A stretch of 8,281 nt of DNA, from assembly GCA_030447145.1 (NCBI GenBank), contig JAUJLY010000107.1:1-8281 (forward strand). The letters are read 5' to 3'. Numbering within the stretch: the first letter of the stretch is position 1; every line of letters begins with the position of its first letter. Below, in pieces: positions 1 to 6,285 of this stretch. Origin of the DNA: Thermomicrobiales bacterium. GTDB taxonomy: Bacteria; Chloroflexota; Chloroflexia; Thermomicrobiales; UBA6265. The notes beneath the pieces were generated by a model. It was not told where the DNA came from. It ran no database searches and saw only the letters and a program-made list of their open reading frames with translations. The position numbers and the translations under genes are program-made.

Positions 1-339
1 GGCGGGGGGCTGACGGAGGCGAGGAAGGTGGCCGGTTGGTGCGAGACGCATTACATAGAGCAAGTCCCGCACAATCCCTTAGGACCAGTCTCCACTGCGG
101 CATGTCTCCACTTTGACCTTTCTACCCCGCTCTTCGCTGTCCAGGAACTGGTTTGGCGACCCGACGTCATGCCCGATATCGTCCGGACCGATATGTGGCT
201 CGAAGGTGGCAATCTCTTCAGTGGTGGCGCATCGGGTCTGGGTGTGGAGCTCGATGAAGAGGCGGCTTTGGCCCATCCGTATCAACCTCAGGGCTTGATG
301 GCGCTTCGGCGGGAAGACAACTCAGTATCGGACTGGTGA
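1..339 (+). CDS. Enolase-superfamily sugar-acid dehydratase (mannonate/galactonate dehydratase type), C-terminal part
   Basis: The frame is open from the first base and ends at TGA 337-339, giving the last 112 residues of a gene that starts before the window (a full family member is about 380-420 residues). The fragment begins with GGGLTEARKVAG and continues with PHNPLGPVSTAA and FAVQE, which match the end of the TIM barrel in mandelate racemase/enolase-superfamily sugar-acid dehydratases. The His of PHNPLGP (fragment residue 24) corresponds to the catalytic His of the Asp-His dyad, and the Glu of AVQE (residue 49) to the conserved barrel-end acid. The tail GLGVELDEEAA...YPQ-like...REDNSVSDW is the usual C-terminus of this family. 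Members dehydrate aldonic acids such as D-mannonate or D-galactonate to 2-keto-3-deoxy acids in the cytoplasm. The metal-binding residues and the substrate-specificity loop lie outside the window, so the exact substrate cannot be told. The GTG at 28 is an internal codon, not the start. Confidence 0.85.
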   Translation, partial: GGGLTEARKVAGWCETHYIEQVPHNPLGPVSTAACLHFDLSTPLFAVQELVWRPDVMPDIVRTDMWLEGGNLFSGGASGLGVELDEEAALAHPYQPQGLMALRREDNSVSDW

Positions 340-632
340 GGGTGCACGGGCCGTTGAGCAGAACACACATGGATTTTGGCTTAAAGACCGCACTGGGGGC
401 GAAAGAAAGATCTCTCATCGTGAGGAAATCGAAGCCTCACATCGCGTGAACAATCATTGGCTCCGCCTGGCGCTTCTTTGGCGAGTTGGAAAGCCTGTGC
501 ACCGGCTTCGCAGATGACGCCCGATGGAGGGCATCTATGTCGGGGTCGGGCCAATGCGCATGGTGCCGGAATCATGAAAGTGTTGCTTGGTACGCAGACG
601 GTGGTAGCCGGGGTTGGAGATCGGAGAAGAAT

Positions 633-656
633 CCGTGTTCCTGATCAGGTCCACGG
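633..656. promoter_or_regulatory. 24-bp near-perfect dyad, candidate operator
   Basis: The sequence has two-fold symmetry about position 644/645. The inner half-sites form the perfect palindrome CCTGATCAGG (640-649), and the outer half-sites are CCGTG (633-637) and CACGG (652-656). Ten of twelve base pairs match, with two mismatches between inner and outer blocks. The length and symmetry are those of a site for a dimeric regulator. It lies 30 bp upstream of the candidate -35 box and about 130 bp before the binding-protein start. The regulator is unknown and no regulator gene is seen in the window. An RNA hairpin with a GATC loop is an alternative reading. Confidence 0.4.
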
Positions 657-686
657 CCGATGAGGTATTCGGCCCGGCGCAGTTCG

Positions 687-715
687 TTGACAATATTTTC
701 ACCCCATGTGAGACT
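687..715 (+). promoter_or_regulatory. Candidate sigma-70-type promoter for the ABC importer operon
   Basis: A perfect TTGACA (-35) at 687-692 is followed, after 17 bp, by GAGACT at 710-715. That hexamer matches only three of six -10 positions, but it is preceded by TG one base upstream (707-708), as in extended -10 promoters. Transcription would start near 722 and leave a leader of about 65 nt before the ATG at 788. The perfect -35 and correct spacing support it. The poor -10 makes it tentative. Confidence 0.3.
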
Positions 716-773
716 GCTTGCTACACCAATGTCAAGGATATGCTTCGTATCGGACGCCCATTGGCAGTCCCGC

Positions 774-780
774 AAAGGAG
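774..780 (+). promoter_or_regulatory. Ribosome binding site deciding the binding-protein start
   Basis: AAAGGAG ends 7 nt before the ATG at 788. It places the start directly ahead of a normal twin-arginine signal peptide. The frame stays open upstream to 614, but that extension has no such site and no family similarity. Confidence 0.8.
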
Positions 781-787
781 TCAACAG

Positions 788-2428
788 ATGAAGGACCGCG
801 GCACGATTGACTGGAGCGTTCTCAGTGGACCACGGGTGAGTCGGCGTACCCTGTTACAGCTTGCCGCAGCAAGCGGCGCCACGGCATACGCGGCGCAGCT
901 CTCGAACGCTTCGGCCTCAGGTTCGACAACGCAGCGGGTAATGGGCGCTCTCCGCCAGGAAGCCAAGCAGGGCGGAGAGCTGCGTTGGGGATTCGGGCTC
1001 GGCCAGATTCCAACCCTTGATCCGGCGCAGGTAAACCTTGGGATTGTCGCCGGTGAGTTGCTGTCCAATCTCTTTTCCGGCCTCGTGCAGTTCGATCAGG
1101 AACTGGCGATCATTCCAGACCTCGCGGAAGACTGGGAAGTGACCGAGGACGGACTCGAATACACGTTCAACCTGCGGTCCGGTCTGACCTTCCACAATGG
1201 TGATCCGCTTACCGCGAACGATTTCATCTATACATACGAGCGAACCATAGACCCCGACTTTGCCTCACCACAGGCCAATAAGCTGGCCTTGGTGACAGAT
1301 ATCACCGCACCTGATGACAGCACCCTGATTATCACGCAGAGCGCCCCTTATGCCCCCTTCCTTGCTACGGCGTGTAGCCGGGGACCCGGCCGTGCGCTCG
1401 CGCCAGTTCCGCAACGTGCCGTTGAAGAGATGGGCGACGAGCAATTCGGGCAAGCTCCGGTCGGATGCGGTCCCTTCATGATCGTCCCAGAAACTGTAGA
1501 AACGGGTGGCGGTTTCGAGATGGTGGCCTTCGAGAACTGGTACGCCGGTCGACCACTATTGGATAAGGTGACGGTCCAGTTGGTGGCGGAGCCTTCGACG
1601 CTTGTGAGCGCGCTCGAAGCCGGCGATGTCGACATGGTGGACATCGTGCCGCTCATTGGGTATGAGCAAATCTCCTCGGTCGAGGACATCACCATGGTTG
1701 AGGCCGCGGGAACCAACTGGTACGGCCTGACAATGAGCTACAACCGGCCGCCATGGGACAACATCGATGCCCGGATGGCAGTTGTGAAGGCCATCGATTT
1801 CGATGACCTGAACAGGAAGGCCTTTTTCGGTCGAGCTATCCGAAGTATTGGCCCTCTCGCACCTGCGTTCGGCTGGGTGTATGTCCCGGCAGATGAGGTG
1901 GATAGCCCACAAACCTTCAATCTTGATGAAGCCAAGGAACTGGCCAAGAAGGCAGGCCTTGAGGGAGTACAGCCGCAGCTCATCGGGACTCCGGCGGACC
2001 AGCGGGTGACGGAGACGATCCGTAGCCAACTCAGCGAAATCGGTCTGGATGTGCAGGTCGACCAAATGCAGACCAACGCCTATGTAGAACGGCGCACGGC
2101 GGGTGACTTTGACATGACGATGCTGGGCAGTGTCGTCGACGCTGATCCGGATGATGGTGTGTGGAATTACTTCCACTCGACCGGTCCATCCAATCCGCAG
2201 GGGTACAACAACCCGGAAGCCGACAGGCTCGTCGACGCACAGAGGGAAACTGCGGACGAAGCGGAACGAACGCGTCTTCTTCAGGAACTCCAGACGCTTG
2301 TCGCCAACGATGCCGTATACCGGTTCTTCTACCATCTGCCCGATGTGACTGCGTTTTACAACTATGTTCAGGGCTACGTTCCGATCCCCGAGCAGCGCTA
2401 CCTGGAGACGGTCTGGCTCGATCAGTAA
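788..2428 (+). CDS. Extracellular substrate-binding protein, family 5 (peptide/nickel/opine-type ABC importer)
   Basis: This 546-residue solute-binding protein delivers its ligand to the two permeases encoded just downstream. Residues 18-24 read SRRTLLQ, a twin-arginine motif, followed by an Ala-rich hydrophobic stretch (about 25-36) and possible AxA cleavage sites near residues 33-35 or 41-43. This indicates Tat export. There is no lipobox Cys. The mature part shows the family-5 hallmarks: the lobe I start GGELRWGFG (62-70), TLDPA (76-80), the signature AEDWEVTEDGLEYTFNLRSG (113-132) and TFHNGDPLTANDF (134-146), then a PVGCGPF motif. Length fits the family (500-600 residues). The start was chosen from the AAGGAG site and the signal peptide. 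Family-5 proteins bind peptides, but many bind opines, nickel or sugars. The neighbouring sugar-acid and inositol genes make a carbohydrate-derived ligand possible, but nothing in the sequence fixes it. Confidence 0.92.
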   Translation: MKDRGTIDWSVLSGPRVSRRTLLQLAAASGATAYAAQLSNASASGSTTQRVMGALRQEAKQGGELRWGFGLGQIPTLDPAQVNLGIVAGELLSNLFSGLVQFDQELAIIPDLAEDWEVTEDGLEYTFNLRSGLTFHNGDPLTANDFIYTYERTIDPDFASPQANKLALVTDITAPDDSTLIITQSAPYAPFLATACSRGPGRALAPVPQRAVEEMGDEQFGQAPVGCGPFMIVPETVETGGGFEMVAFENWYAGRPLLDKVTVQLVAEPSTLVSALEAGDVDMVDIVPLIGYEQISSVEDITMVEAAGTNWYGLTMSYNRPPWDNIDARMAVVKAIDFDDLNRKAFFGRAIRSIGPLAPAFGWVYVPADEVDSPQTFNLDEAKELAKKAGLEGVQPQLIGTPADQRVTETIRSQLSEIGLDVQVDQMQTNAYVERRTAGDFDMTMLGSVVDADPDDGVWNYFHSTGPSNPQGYNNPEADRLVDAQRETADEAERTRLLQELQTLVANDAVYRFFYHLPDVTAFYNYVQGYVPIPEQRYLETVWLDQ

Positions 2429-2448
2429 AATCCAGAAACCTCGTGGGG

Positions 2449-2482
2449 CGTTCTGCCTGGTCATTGCTTGCCAGGCAGAACG
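2449..2482 (+). promoter_or_regulatory. Intercistronic 12-bp hairpin between binding protein and permease
   Basis: CGTTCTGCCTGG (2449-2460) pairs perfectly with CCAGGCAGAACG (2471-2482) around a 10-nt loop. No U-tract follows: the next bases are GC-rich and hold the permease ribosome binding site. This is therefore unlikely to be an ordinary terminator. In binding-protein-dependent importers, hairpins in this position commonly protect the upstream message from 3'-5' decay, giving more binding protein than permease. That role is inferred here from position and shape. Confidence 0.75.
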
Positions 2483-2483
2483 T

Positions 2484-2490
2484 GGGGAGG
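2484..2490 (+). promoter_or_regulatory. Ribosome binding site for the TTG-started permease
   Basis: GGGGAGG lies 7 nt before the TTG at 2498 and one base after the intercistronic hairpin. It supports TTG 2498 over the in-frame TTG at 2468, which lies in the hairpin loop and has no such site. Confidence 0.75.
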
Positions 2491-2497
2491 CGATCAA

Positions 2498-3445
2498 TTG
2501 ACGCAATACATCATTCGCCGGCTGATCCATAGCGTCATCATTGTCTGGGGATGTGCGACCCTGGTCTTCTTCCTGATGAGGGCAATCCCGGGCGATCCAA
2601 TAATCCAGATGCTCGGTCCCGAGTACACCCCGGAAGCAGCGGACGCCCTCCGTCGCAAACTGGGACTCGATGAGCATGTACTGATCCAGTACGTTCAATG
2701 GATGGGTGACATCCTGCGCGCGGATTTGGGTTCTTCGATTACCGGCGCGGAGAGCGTGCAGAGTGCGATTCTTTCAGGCCTCCCCAAGACCATGAGTATC
2801 GCTGCCCTTTCTTTTGTCATCGCGACAACGATCGCGGTCCCCGCTGGTGTATTGGCGGCGCTGAAGCGGAACTCTTTCGCCGATTTCGCAGTAAGCCTCT
2901 TCGCGTTCCTGGGTGTCAGCATGCCAAGTTTCTGGTTCGGCATTATCCTGATCCTGGTCTTCGCCGTGAACCTCGGGTGGTTGCCCTCGCTCGGCTATGC
3001 CTCCATCAGCGAAGATGGTGTGCTGGAATGGTTCAAACACCTCATCTTGCCGAGCATGGCCATTGGCGCCGGGTACGCCGCGATTCTTATGCGGTTCGTG
3101 CGGGCGGGACTTCTCGAGGCGATGGGCAGCGATTACATCCGTACGGCGCGGGCCAAGGGGCTGGCGGAGAAGCGGGTCATCGTCGGGCACGGGCTGCGAA
3201 ATTCGCTCATCCCGGTCGTGACTGTAGCCGGGATTCAGGTCGCCTTGCTCCTGAGCGGAACCGTCGTCATTGAGACAGTCTTCGCCATTCGCGGAATTGG
3301 CCGATTACTGGTTGGTGCCATCTTCGACAAGGACTATCCCATGGTGCAGGGCGCCATCCTCGTCGTAGCCGTCATCTTCGTATTTGCGAACCTGCTCGTG
3401 GACATCCTCTATACGCTCATCGATCCCAGGATCAAATATGATTAA
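2498..3445 (+). CDS. ABC importer inner-membrane permease, DppB type
   Basis: This 315-residue membrane protein forms half of the translocation channel of the importer. It opens with QYIIRRLIHSVIIVWG and FFLMRAIPGDP (24-34), the standard N-terminus and first membrane helix of DppB/OppB-type permeases. Further hydrophobic segments lie near 98-121, 131-158, 183-203, 236-262 and 284-308. The cytoplasmic ATPase-coupling (EAA) loop is at 207-221: EAMGSDYIRTARAKG. The C-terminus TLIDPRIKYD is typical. The start is a TTG with a good ribosome binding site, giving the usual MTQYIIRR beginning. The gene follows the binding protein by 69 nt with a hairpin between them, and its last 8 nt overlap the second permease. 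Substrate specificity cannot be read from the permease. Confidence 0.93.
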   Translation: MTQYIIRRLIHSVIIVWGCATLVFFLMRAIPGDPIIQMLGPEYTPEAADALRRKLGLDEHVLIQYVQWMGDILRADLGSSITGAESVQSAILSGLPKTMSIAALSFVIATTIAVPAGVLAALKRNSFADFAVSLFAFLGVSMPSFWFGIILILVFAVNLGWLPSLGYASISEDGVLEWFKHLILPSMAIGAGYAAILMRFVRAGLLEAMGSDYIRTARAKGLAEKRVIVGHGLRNSLIPVVTVAGIQVALLLSGTVVIETVFAIRGIGRLLVGAIFDKDYPMVQGAILVVAVIFVFANLLVDILYTLIDPRIKYD

Positions 3446-4340
3446 CATGTCCCCGGATGTCGCAACGGATGTATCGGCTGCTGTGGACTCCGCGCCATCG
3501 ACCCGGCGCCGCTTCTGGCGCCGGCTGCGAAGCGAGCGCAAAGTGTTGATCGGCTTGGTCATTGTCGCCATCCTGGCATTCATAGCGATTTTTGGGCCCC
3601 TGCTCGCGCCATATGATCCTGAAGCCGACGACTATGAGCTCTTTGCTGCTCCAAGCCTGGATCATCTCTTCGGAACGGATTCTTTTGGCCGGGACATCCT
3701 GAGCAGGATGATGGCCGGAACACGAATCTCATTTACGGTCGGGATCTCTGTTGCGGTGCTTTCCATGGTCGTCGGGGTCACGCTCGGACTCATCGCAGGA
3801 TATTTCGGGGGATGGCTGGACTCCCTCATCATGCGATTCATGGACCTGCTGTGGGCATTTCCCGAGATCATTCTCGCCGTCGGTATGGTCGCAGTGTTCG
3901 GGGCAGGTATTCGCAATATAATCATCGCCATTGCTGTTGCCTATCTCGATGACTTCGCGCGGGTGGTACGTGCCGAGGTGTTGCGCCTGCGGGAAGAGGA
4001 GTATGCGTTGGCGGCGAAGGCGATAGGTGCATCTCACCGTCGTATCATGTTGATGCATATCCTCCCGAATACGCTCGCACCGGTCATTGTCCAGGCAACC
4101 TTTGCGGTTGGGTTGGGCATCCTTGCGGAGTCTGGGCTTACGTTCCTCGGCCTTGGCGTCTCTCCCTCAACGCCGACATGGGGACTTACCTTGAACGAGG
4201 GAAGGGATTTCATTCGTCAGGCTTGGTGGATCAGTGTCTTCCCTGGTCTTGCGATCATGGTGACGGTGCTCGGCCTCAATCTCCTGGGTGATGGATTGCG
4301 CGACACATTGGATGTTCGTGGGGTGAAAGAAACCGTCTAG
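3438..4340 (+). CDS. ABC importer inner-membrane permease, DppC type
   Basis: This 300-residue protein is the second channel subunit and partners the DppB-type permease. It has a basic cytoplasmic N-terminus (RRRFWRRLRSERK, 23-35) and a first membrane helix at about 36-56. The DppC/OppC signature follows: LAPYDP (56-61) and HLFGTDSFGRDILSR (76-90). The EAA loop is near 187-201 (EEEYALAAKAIGASH), followed by the conserved ILPN and FLGLG. It ends with NLLGDGLRDTLDVR, as this family does. I chose ATG 3438 because AGGA (3428-3431) lies 6 nt upstream. ATG 3447, one base after the upstream stop, is too far from that site. The 8-nt overlap with the first permease suggests translational coupling. It is the last gene before a terminator, and no ATPase genes follow it. 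Confidence 0.93.
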   Translation: MINMSPDVATDVSAAVDSAPSTRRRFWRRLRSERKVLIGLVIVAILAFIAIFGPLLAPYDPEADDYELFAAPSLDHLFGTDSFGRDILSRMMAGTRISFTVGISVAVLSMVVGVTLGLIAGYFGGWLDSLIMRFMDLLWAFPEIILAVGMVAVFGAGIRNIIIAIAVAYLDDFARVVRAEVLRLREEEYALAAKAIGASHRRIMLMHILPNTLAPVIVQATFAVGLGILAESGLTFLGLGVSPSTPTWGLTLNEGRDFIRQAWWISVFPGLAIMVTVLGLNLLGDGLRDTLDVRGVKETV

Positions 4341-4353
4341 CCGAAGAACGTGC

Positions 4354-4385
4354 AAAGGGCCGGAGCGGTTTAGCTCCGGCCTTTT
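4354..4385. terminator. Bidirectional intrinsic terminator between convergent operons
   Basis: GGCCGGAGC (4358-4366) pairs with GCTCCGGCC (4373-4381) around a 6-nt loop. An upstream AAAG and a downstream TTTT extend the stem and give a U-tract on the plus strand. On the minus strand the reverse complement ends in a shorter CCCTTT run, so termination there is plausible but weaker. It sits 14 nt after the second permease stop and 29 nt beyond the iolD stop on the other strand, so it can serve both operons. Confidence 0.85.
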
Positions 4386-4413
4386 GCTTTGCGAGATCGT
4401 TCTGCGACAAGGA

Positions 4414-6285
4414 TCAGACGAAGAGGCGTTGCTTCTGGATGTCTTCCTCGTACCGGGCGCGAGCCTCCCGCACCGATTCCTCCCCGCTGACTTCCGCGAT
4501 CGGGACATCCCACCAACCTTCATAGTTCGGTACCCGCACCTCAGTGTCGACGCGGACGTAGATGAGCGTTGTCCGGGATTCCGCCTTTGCTTCCTCCAGC
4601 GCGGATCGGAACTCGTCCGGCGTTGTGGCGGCGATCGCCCGGGCACCAAGGCTCTCGGCGTTCTTCACGAAATCGACCGGGACAAAGGCGCCAGTGAGGG
4701 CGTTGGTCGTGTCCTCCCGGAAGCGGAGCTCGTTGCCGAATGAGGGAGAGCCAGAATTCATCTGAAGGCCGCGGATGCACTGGAACCCGCTATTGTCCAC
4801 GAGGACGATAATCAGCTTCTGCCCCTCCTGAACGGCCGTGACGATCTCCGTGTGAAGCATCAGGTAACTGCCATCCCCGACCATGACGTAGACTTCGCGG
4901 TCCGGCATGGCCATCTTCACGCCTAGCCCGCCGGCGATCTCGTACCCCATGCATGAATAGCCGTATTCGACGTGGTACCCCTTGGGATCCTCGGTGCGCC
5001 AGAGCTTGAGGAGGTCGCCCGGCATGCCGCCCGCGGCACAGACGACGACATCCTGGGGATTCGAGGCGTCGTTCACCATGCCGATCACCTGGGCCGGGGT
5101 TGTCTCAGCATTGGGCTCCAGTACTCGCTGGGCGTCGACAAGACTGTTCCATTCCCGCTGAAGGACTTGGACCTGGGATGCGAGATCCGTGACGTTCCGG
5201 GTGATGCCTTCCTCGAGCACGAGCCTCTGAAGCGCCACAAGCGTCACTCGTGCATCTCCAACCAGCGACATGGCACCCATTTTATGCGCATCCATGCTCG
5301 CGACATTGATGCCGATGAAGCGGACGTTGGGATTCTGGAATGCTGCTTTCGAGGAGGTGACGAAATCCGCGAGCCGTGTGCCGACGGCGATGACGAGATC
5401 GGCGTCCTTCGCAATGCGGTTTGCGGCGACACCGCCATTTGCGCCAATGGGTCCGACGTTCCAGGGATGGTCCCATGGCAGAGCGCCTTTCCCGGCCTGG
5501 GTCTCGGAGACTGGGATGCCGCACTGGGTGGCGAATTCGTCGAGCGCTTCGCTGGCGTCGGAGTAAATGGTACCGCCACCGCTGATGATGAGCGGCTTCT
5601 CTGACGCGGCGATCAAGCGCGCCGCCTCGACCAGAACCTCTTCAGGAGGTGCCGGGCGCCGCACGTGCCAGACCCGCTTCCCAAAAAAGGATTCCGGCAC
5701 GTCGAAAGCCTCAGTCTGGACATCCTCGGGCATAGCGAGGGTGACGGCCCCGGTTTCTGCCGGATCGGTGAGAACGCGCAACGCTTCAGGCAACGCGGAG
5801 AAGAGCTGTTCCGGACGGTAAATCCGATCGAAATATCTCGACACGGGCTGGAAGGCGTCGTTGACGCTGACATCCTGCGATCCCGGGAACTCCAGCTGCT
5901 GCAACACGGGGTGGGGACGGCGACTGGCAAAGATGTCCCCCGGAAGGAGCAGGACGGGCAAGCGATTTACCGTCGCGAGGGCGGCGCCCGTCACCATGTT
6001 CGTGGCGCCGGGTCCCACGCTTGAGGTGCAGGCAAACGTCTGGAGCCTGTTCTTCATCTTGGCGTAGGCGACCGCGGTATGGACCATCGCCTGCTCGTTT
6101 TGTGATCGGTAGTAGGTGAGGAGGTCCCGATGCTCCTCGAGAGCCTGGCCGATACCGGTCACGTTGCCGTGTCCGAAGATGCCGAACATGCCAACAAAGA
6201 GGGACTGCTCAACGCCATCCCGCTCGGTGTATTGGGCAGCCAGATAGCGCACGACTGCCTGTGCGGCGGTGACGCGAATCATCAT
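4414..6285 (-). CDS. iolD: 3D-(3,5/4)-trihydroxycyclohexane-1,2-dione hydrolase (IolD)
   Basis: IolD is a thiamine-diphosphate enzyme that opens the ring of 3D-trihydroxycyclohexane-1,2-dione to give 5-deoxy-D-glucuronate in cytoplasmic myo-inositol breakdown. The 623-residue product has the three-domain layout of the family. The N-terminal pyrimidine-binding domain has GIFGHGNV (35-42) and a Glu at 64 in SQNEQAMVHTAVAYAK, the expected cofactor-activating acid. The central domain includes SGGG (235-238) and AVGTRLADF (300-308). The C-terminal pyrophosphate domain carries VGDGS (469-473) through VDN (496-498), the GDG-N metal/cofactor motif with normal spacing. YGYSCMGYEIAGGLG (441-455) and the end VPNYEGWWDVPIAEVS (585-600) are IolD-like. 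I chose ATG 6285, which overlaps the iolB stop by 4 nt with an AGGA 9 nt upstream. An in-frame TTG at 6291 sits too close to that site. Confidence 0.93.
   Translation of the reverse strand: MMIRVTAAQAVVRYLAAQYTERDGVEQSLFVGMFGIFGHGNVTGIGQALEEHRDLLTYYRSQNEQAMVHTAVAYAKMKNRLQTFACTSSVGPGATNMVTGAALATVNRLPVLLLPGDIFASRRPHPVLQQLEFPGSQDVSVNDAFQPVSRYFDRIYRPEQLFSALPEALRVLTDPAETGAVTLAMPEDVQTEAFDVPESFFGKRVWHVRRPAPPEEVLVEAARLIAASEKPLIISGGGTIYSDASEALDEFATQCGIPVSETQAGKGALPWDHPWNVGPIGANGGVAANRIAKDADLVIAVGTRLADFVTSSKAAFQNPNVRFIGINVASMDAHKMGAMSLVGDARVTLVALQRLVLEEGITRNVTDLASQVQVLQREWNSLVDAQRVLEPNAETTPAQVIGMVNDASNPQDVVVCAAGGMPGDLLKLWRTEDPKGYHVEYGYSCMGYEIAGGLGVKMAMPDREVYVMVGDGSYLMLHTEIVTAVQEGQKLIIVLVDNSGFQCIRGLQMNSGSPSFGNELRFREDTTNALTGAFVPVDFVKNAESLGARAIAATTPDEFRSALEEAKAESRTTLIYVRVDTEVRVPNYEGWWDVPIAEVSGEESVREARARYEEDIQKQRLFV

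Larger units (their letters stand above)
340..787. other. Non-coding gap between dehydratase and transporter operon
   Basis: This stretch of about 450 bp has several short open frames on both strands, but none resembles a known protein and none has a convincing ribosome binding site. It contains a 24-bp dyad, a candidate promoter and the binding-protein ribosome binding site, listed separately. A weak 6-bp inverted repeat (420-425 with 435-440) has no U-tract, so no clear terminator for the upstream dehydratase is visible. The gap most likely carries the regulatory region of the downstream importer. Confidence 0.55.

Noticed and set aside
28..30. GTG as the start of a small 103-residue gene
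   Set aside because: The frame is open to the window edge, and the residues before the GTG continue the dehydratase family pattern (GGGLTEARK), so this is an internal Val codon.
420..440. Inverted repeat GTGAGG / CCTCAC as terminator of the dehydratase gene
   Set aside because: The stem is only 6 bp with a 9-nt loop and no following U-tract, so it is too weak to call.
457..663. Short open frame on the plus strand in the intergenic gap
   Set aside because: It has no ribosome binding site and no recognisable similarity, and its low-complexity composition is expected by chance in GC-rich DNA.
614..787. In-frame N-terminal extension of the binding protein from TTG 614
   Set aside because: The 58 extra residues resemble nothing in the family and would place the Tat signal internally. 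A proper ribosome binding site and ATG exist at 774-790.
1556..2698. Open frame of 380 codons on the minus strand, opposite the binding protein and permease start
   Set aside because: It lies antisense to genes with clear family motifs, its translation has no recognisable domain, and it spans the intercistronic hairpin. This is a codon-bias shadow.
4972..5604. Open frame of 210 codons on the plus strand, inside iolD
   Set aside because: It is antisense to the conserved central and C-terminal domains of IolD and has no protein-like motif.
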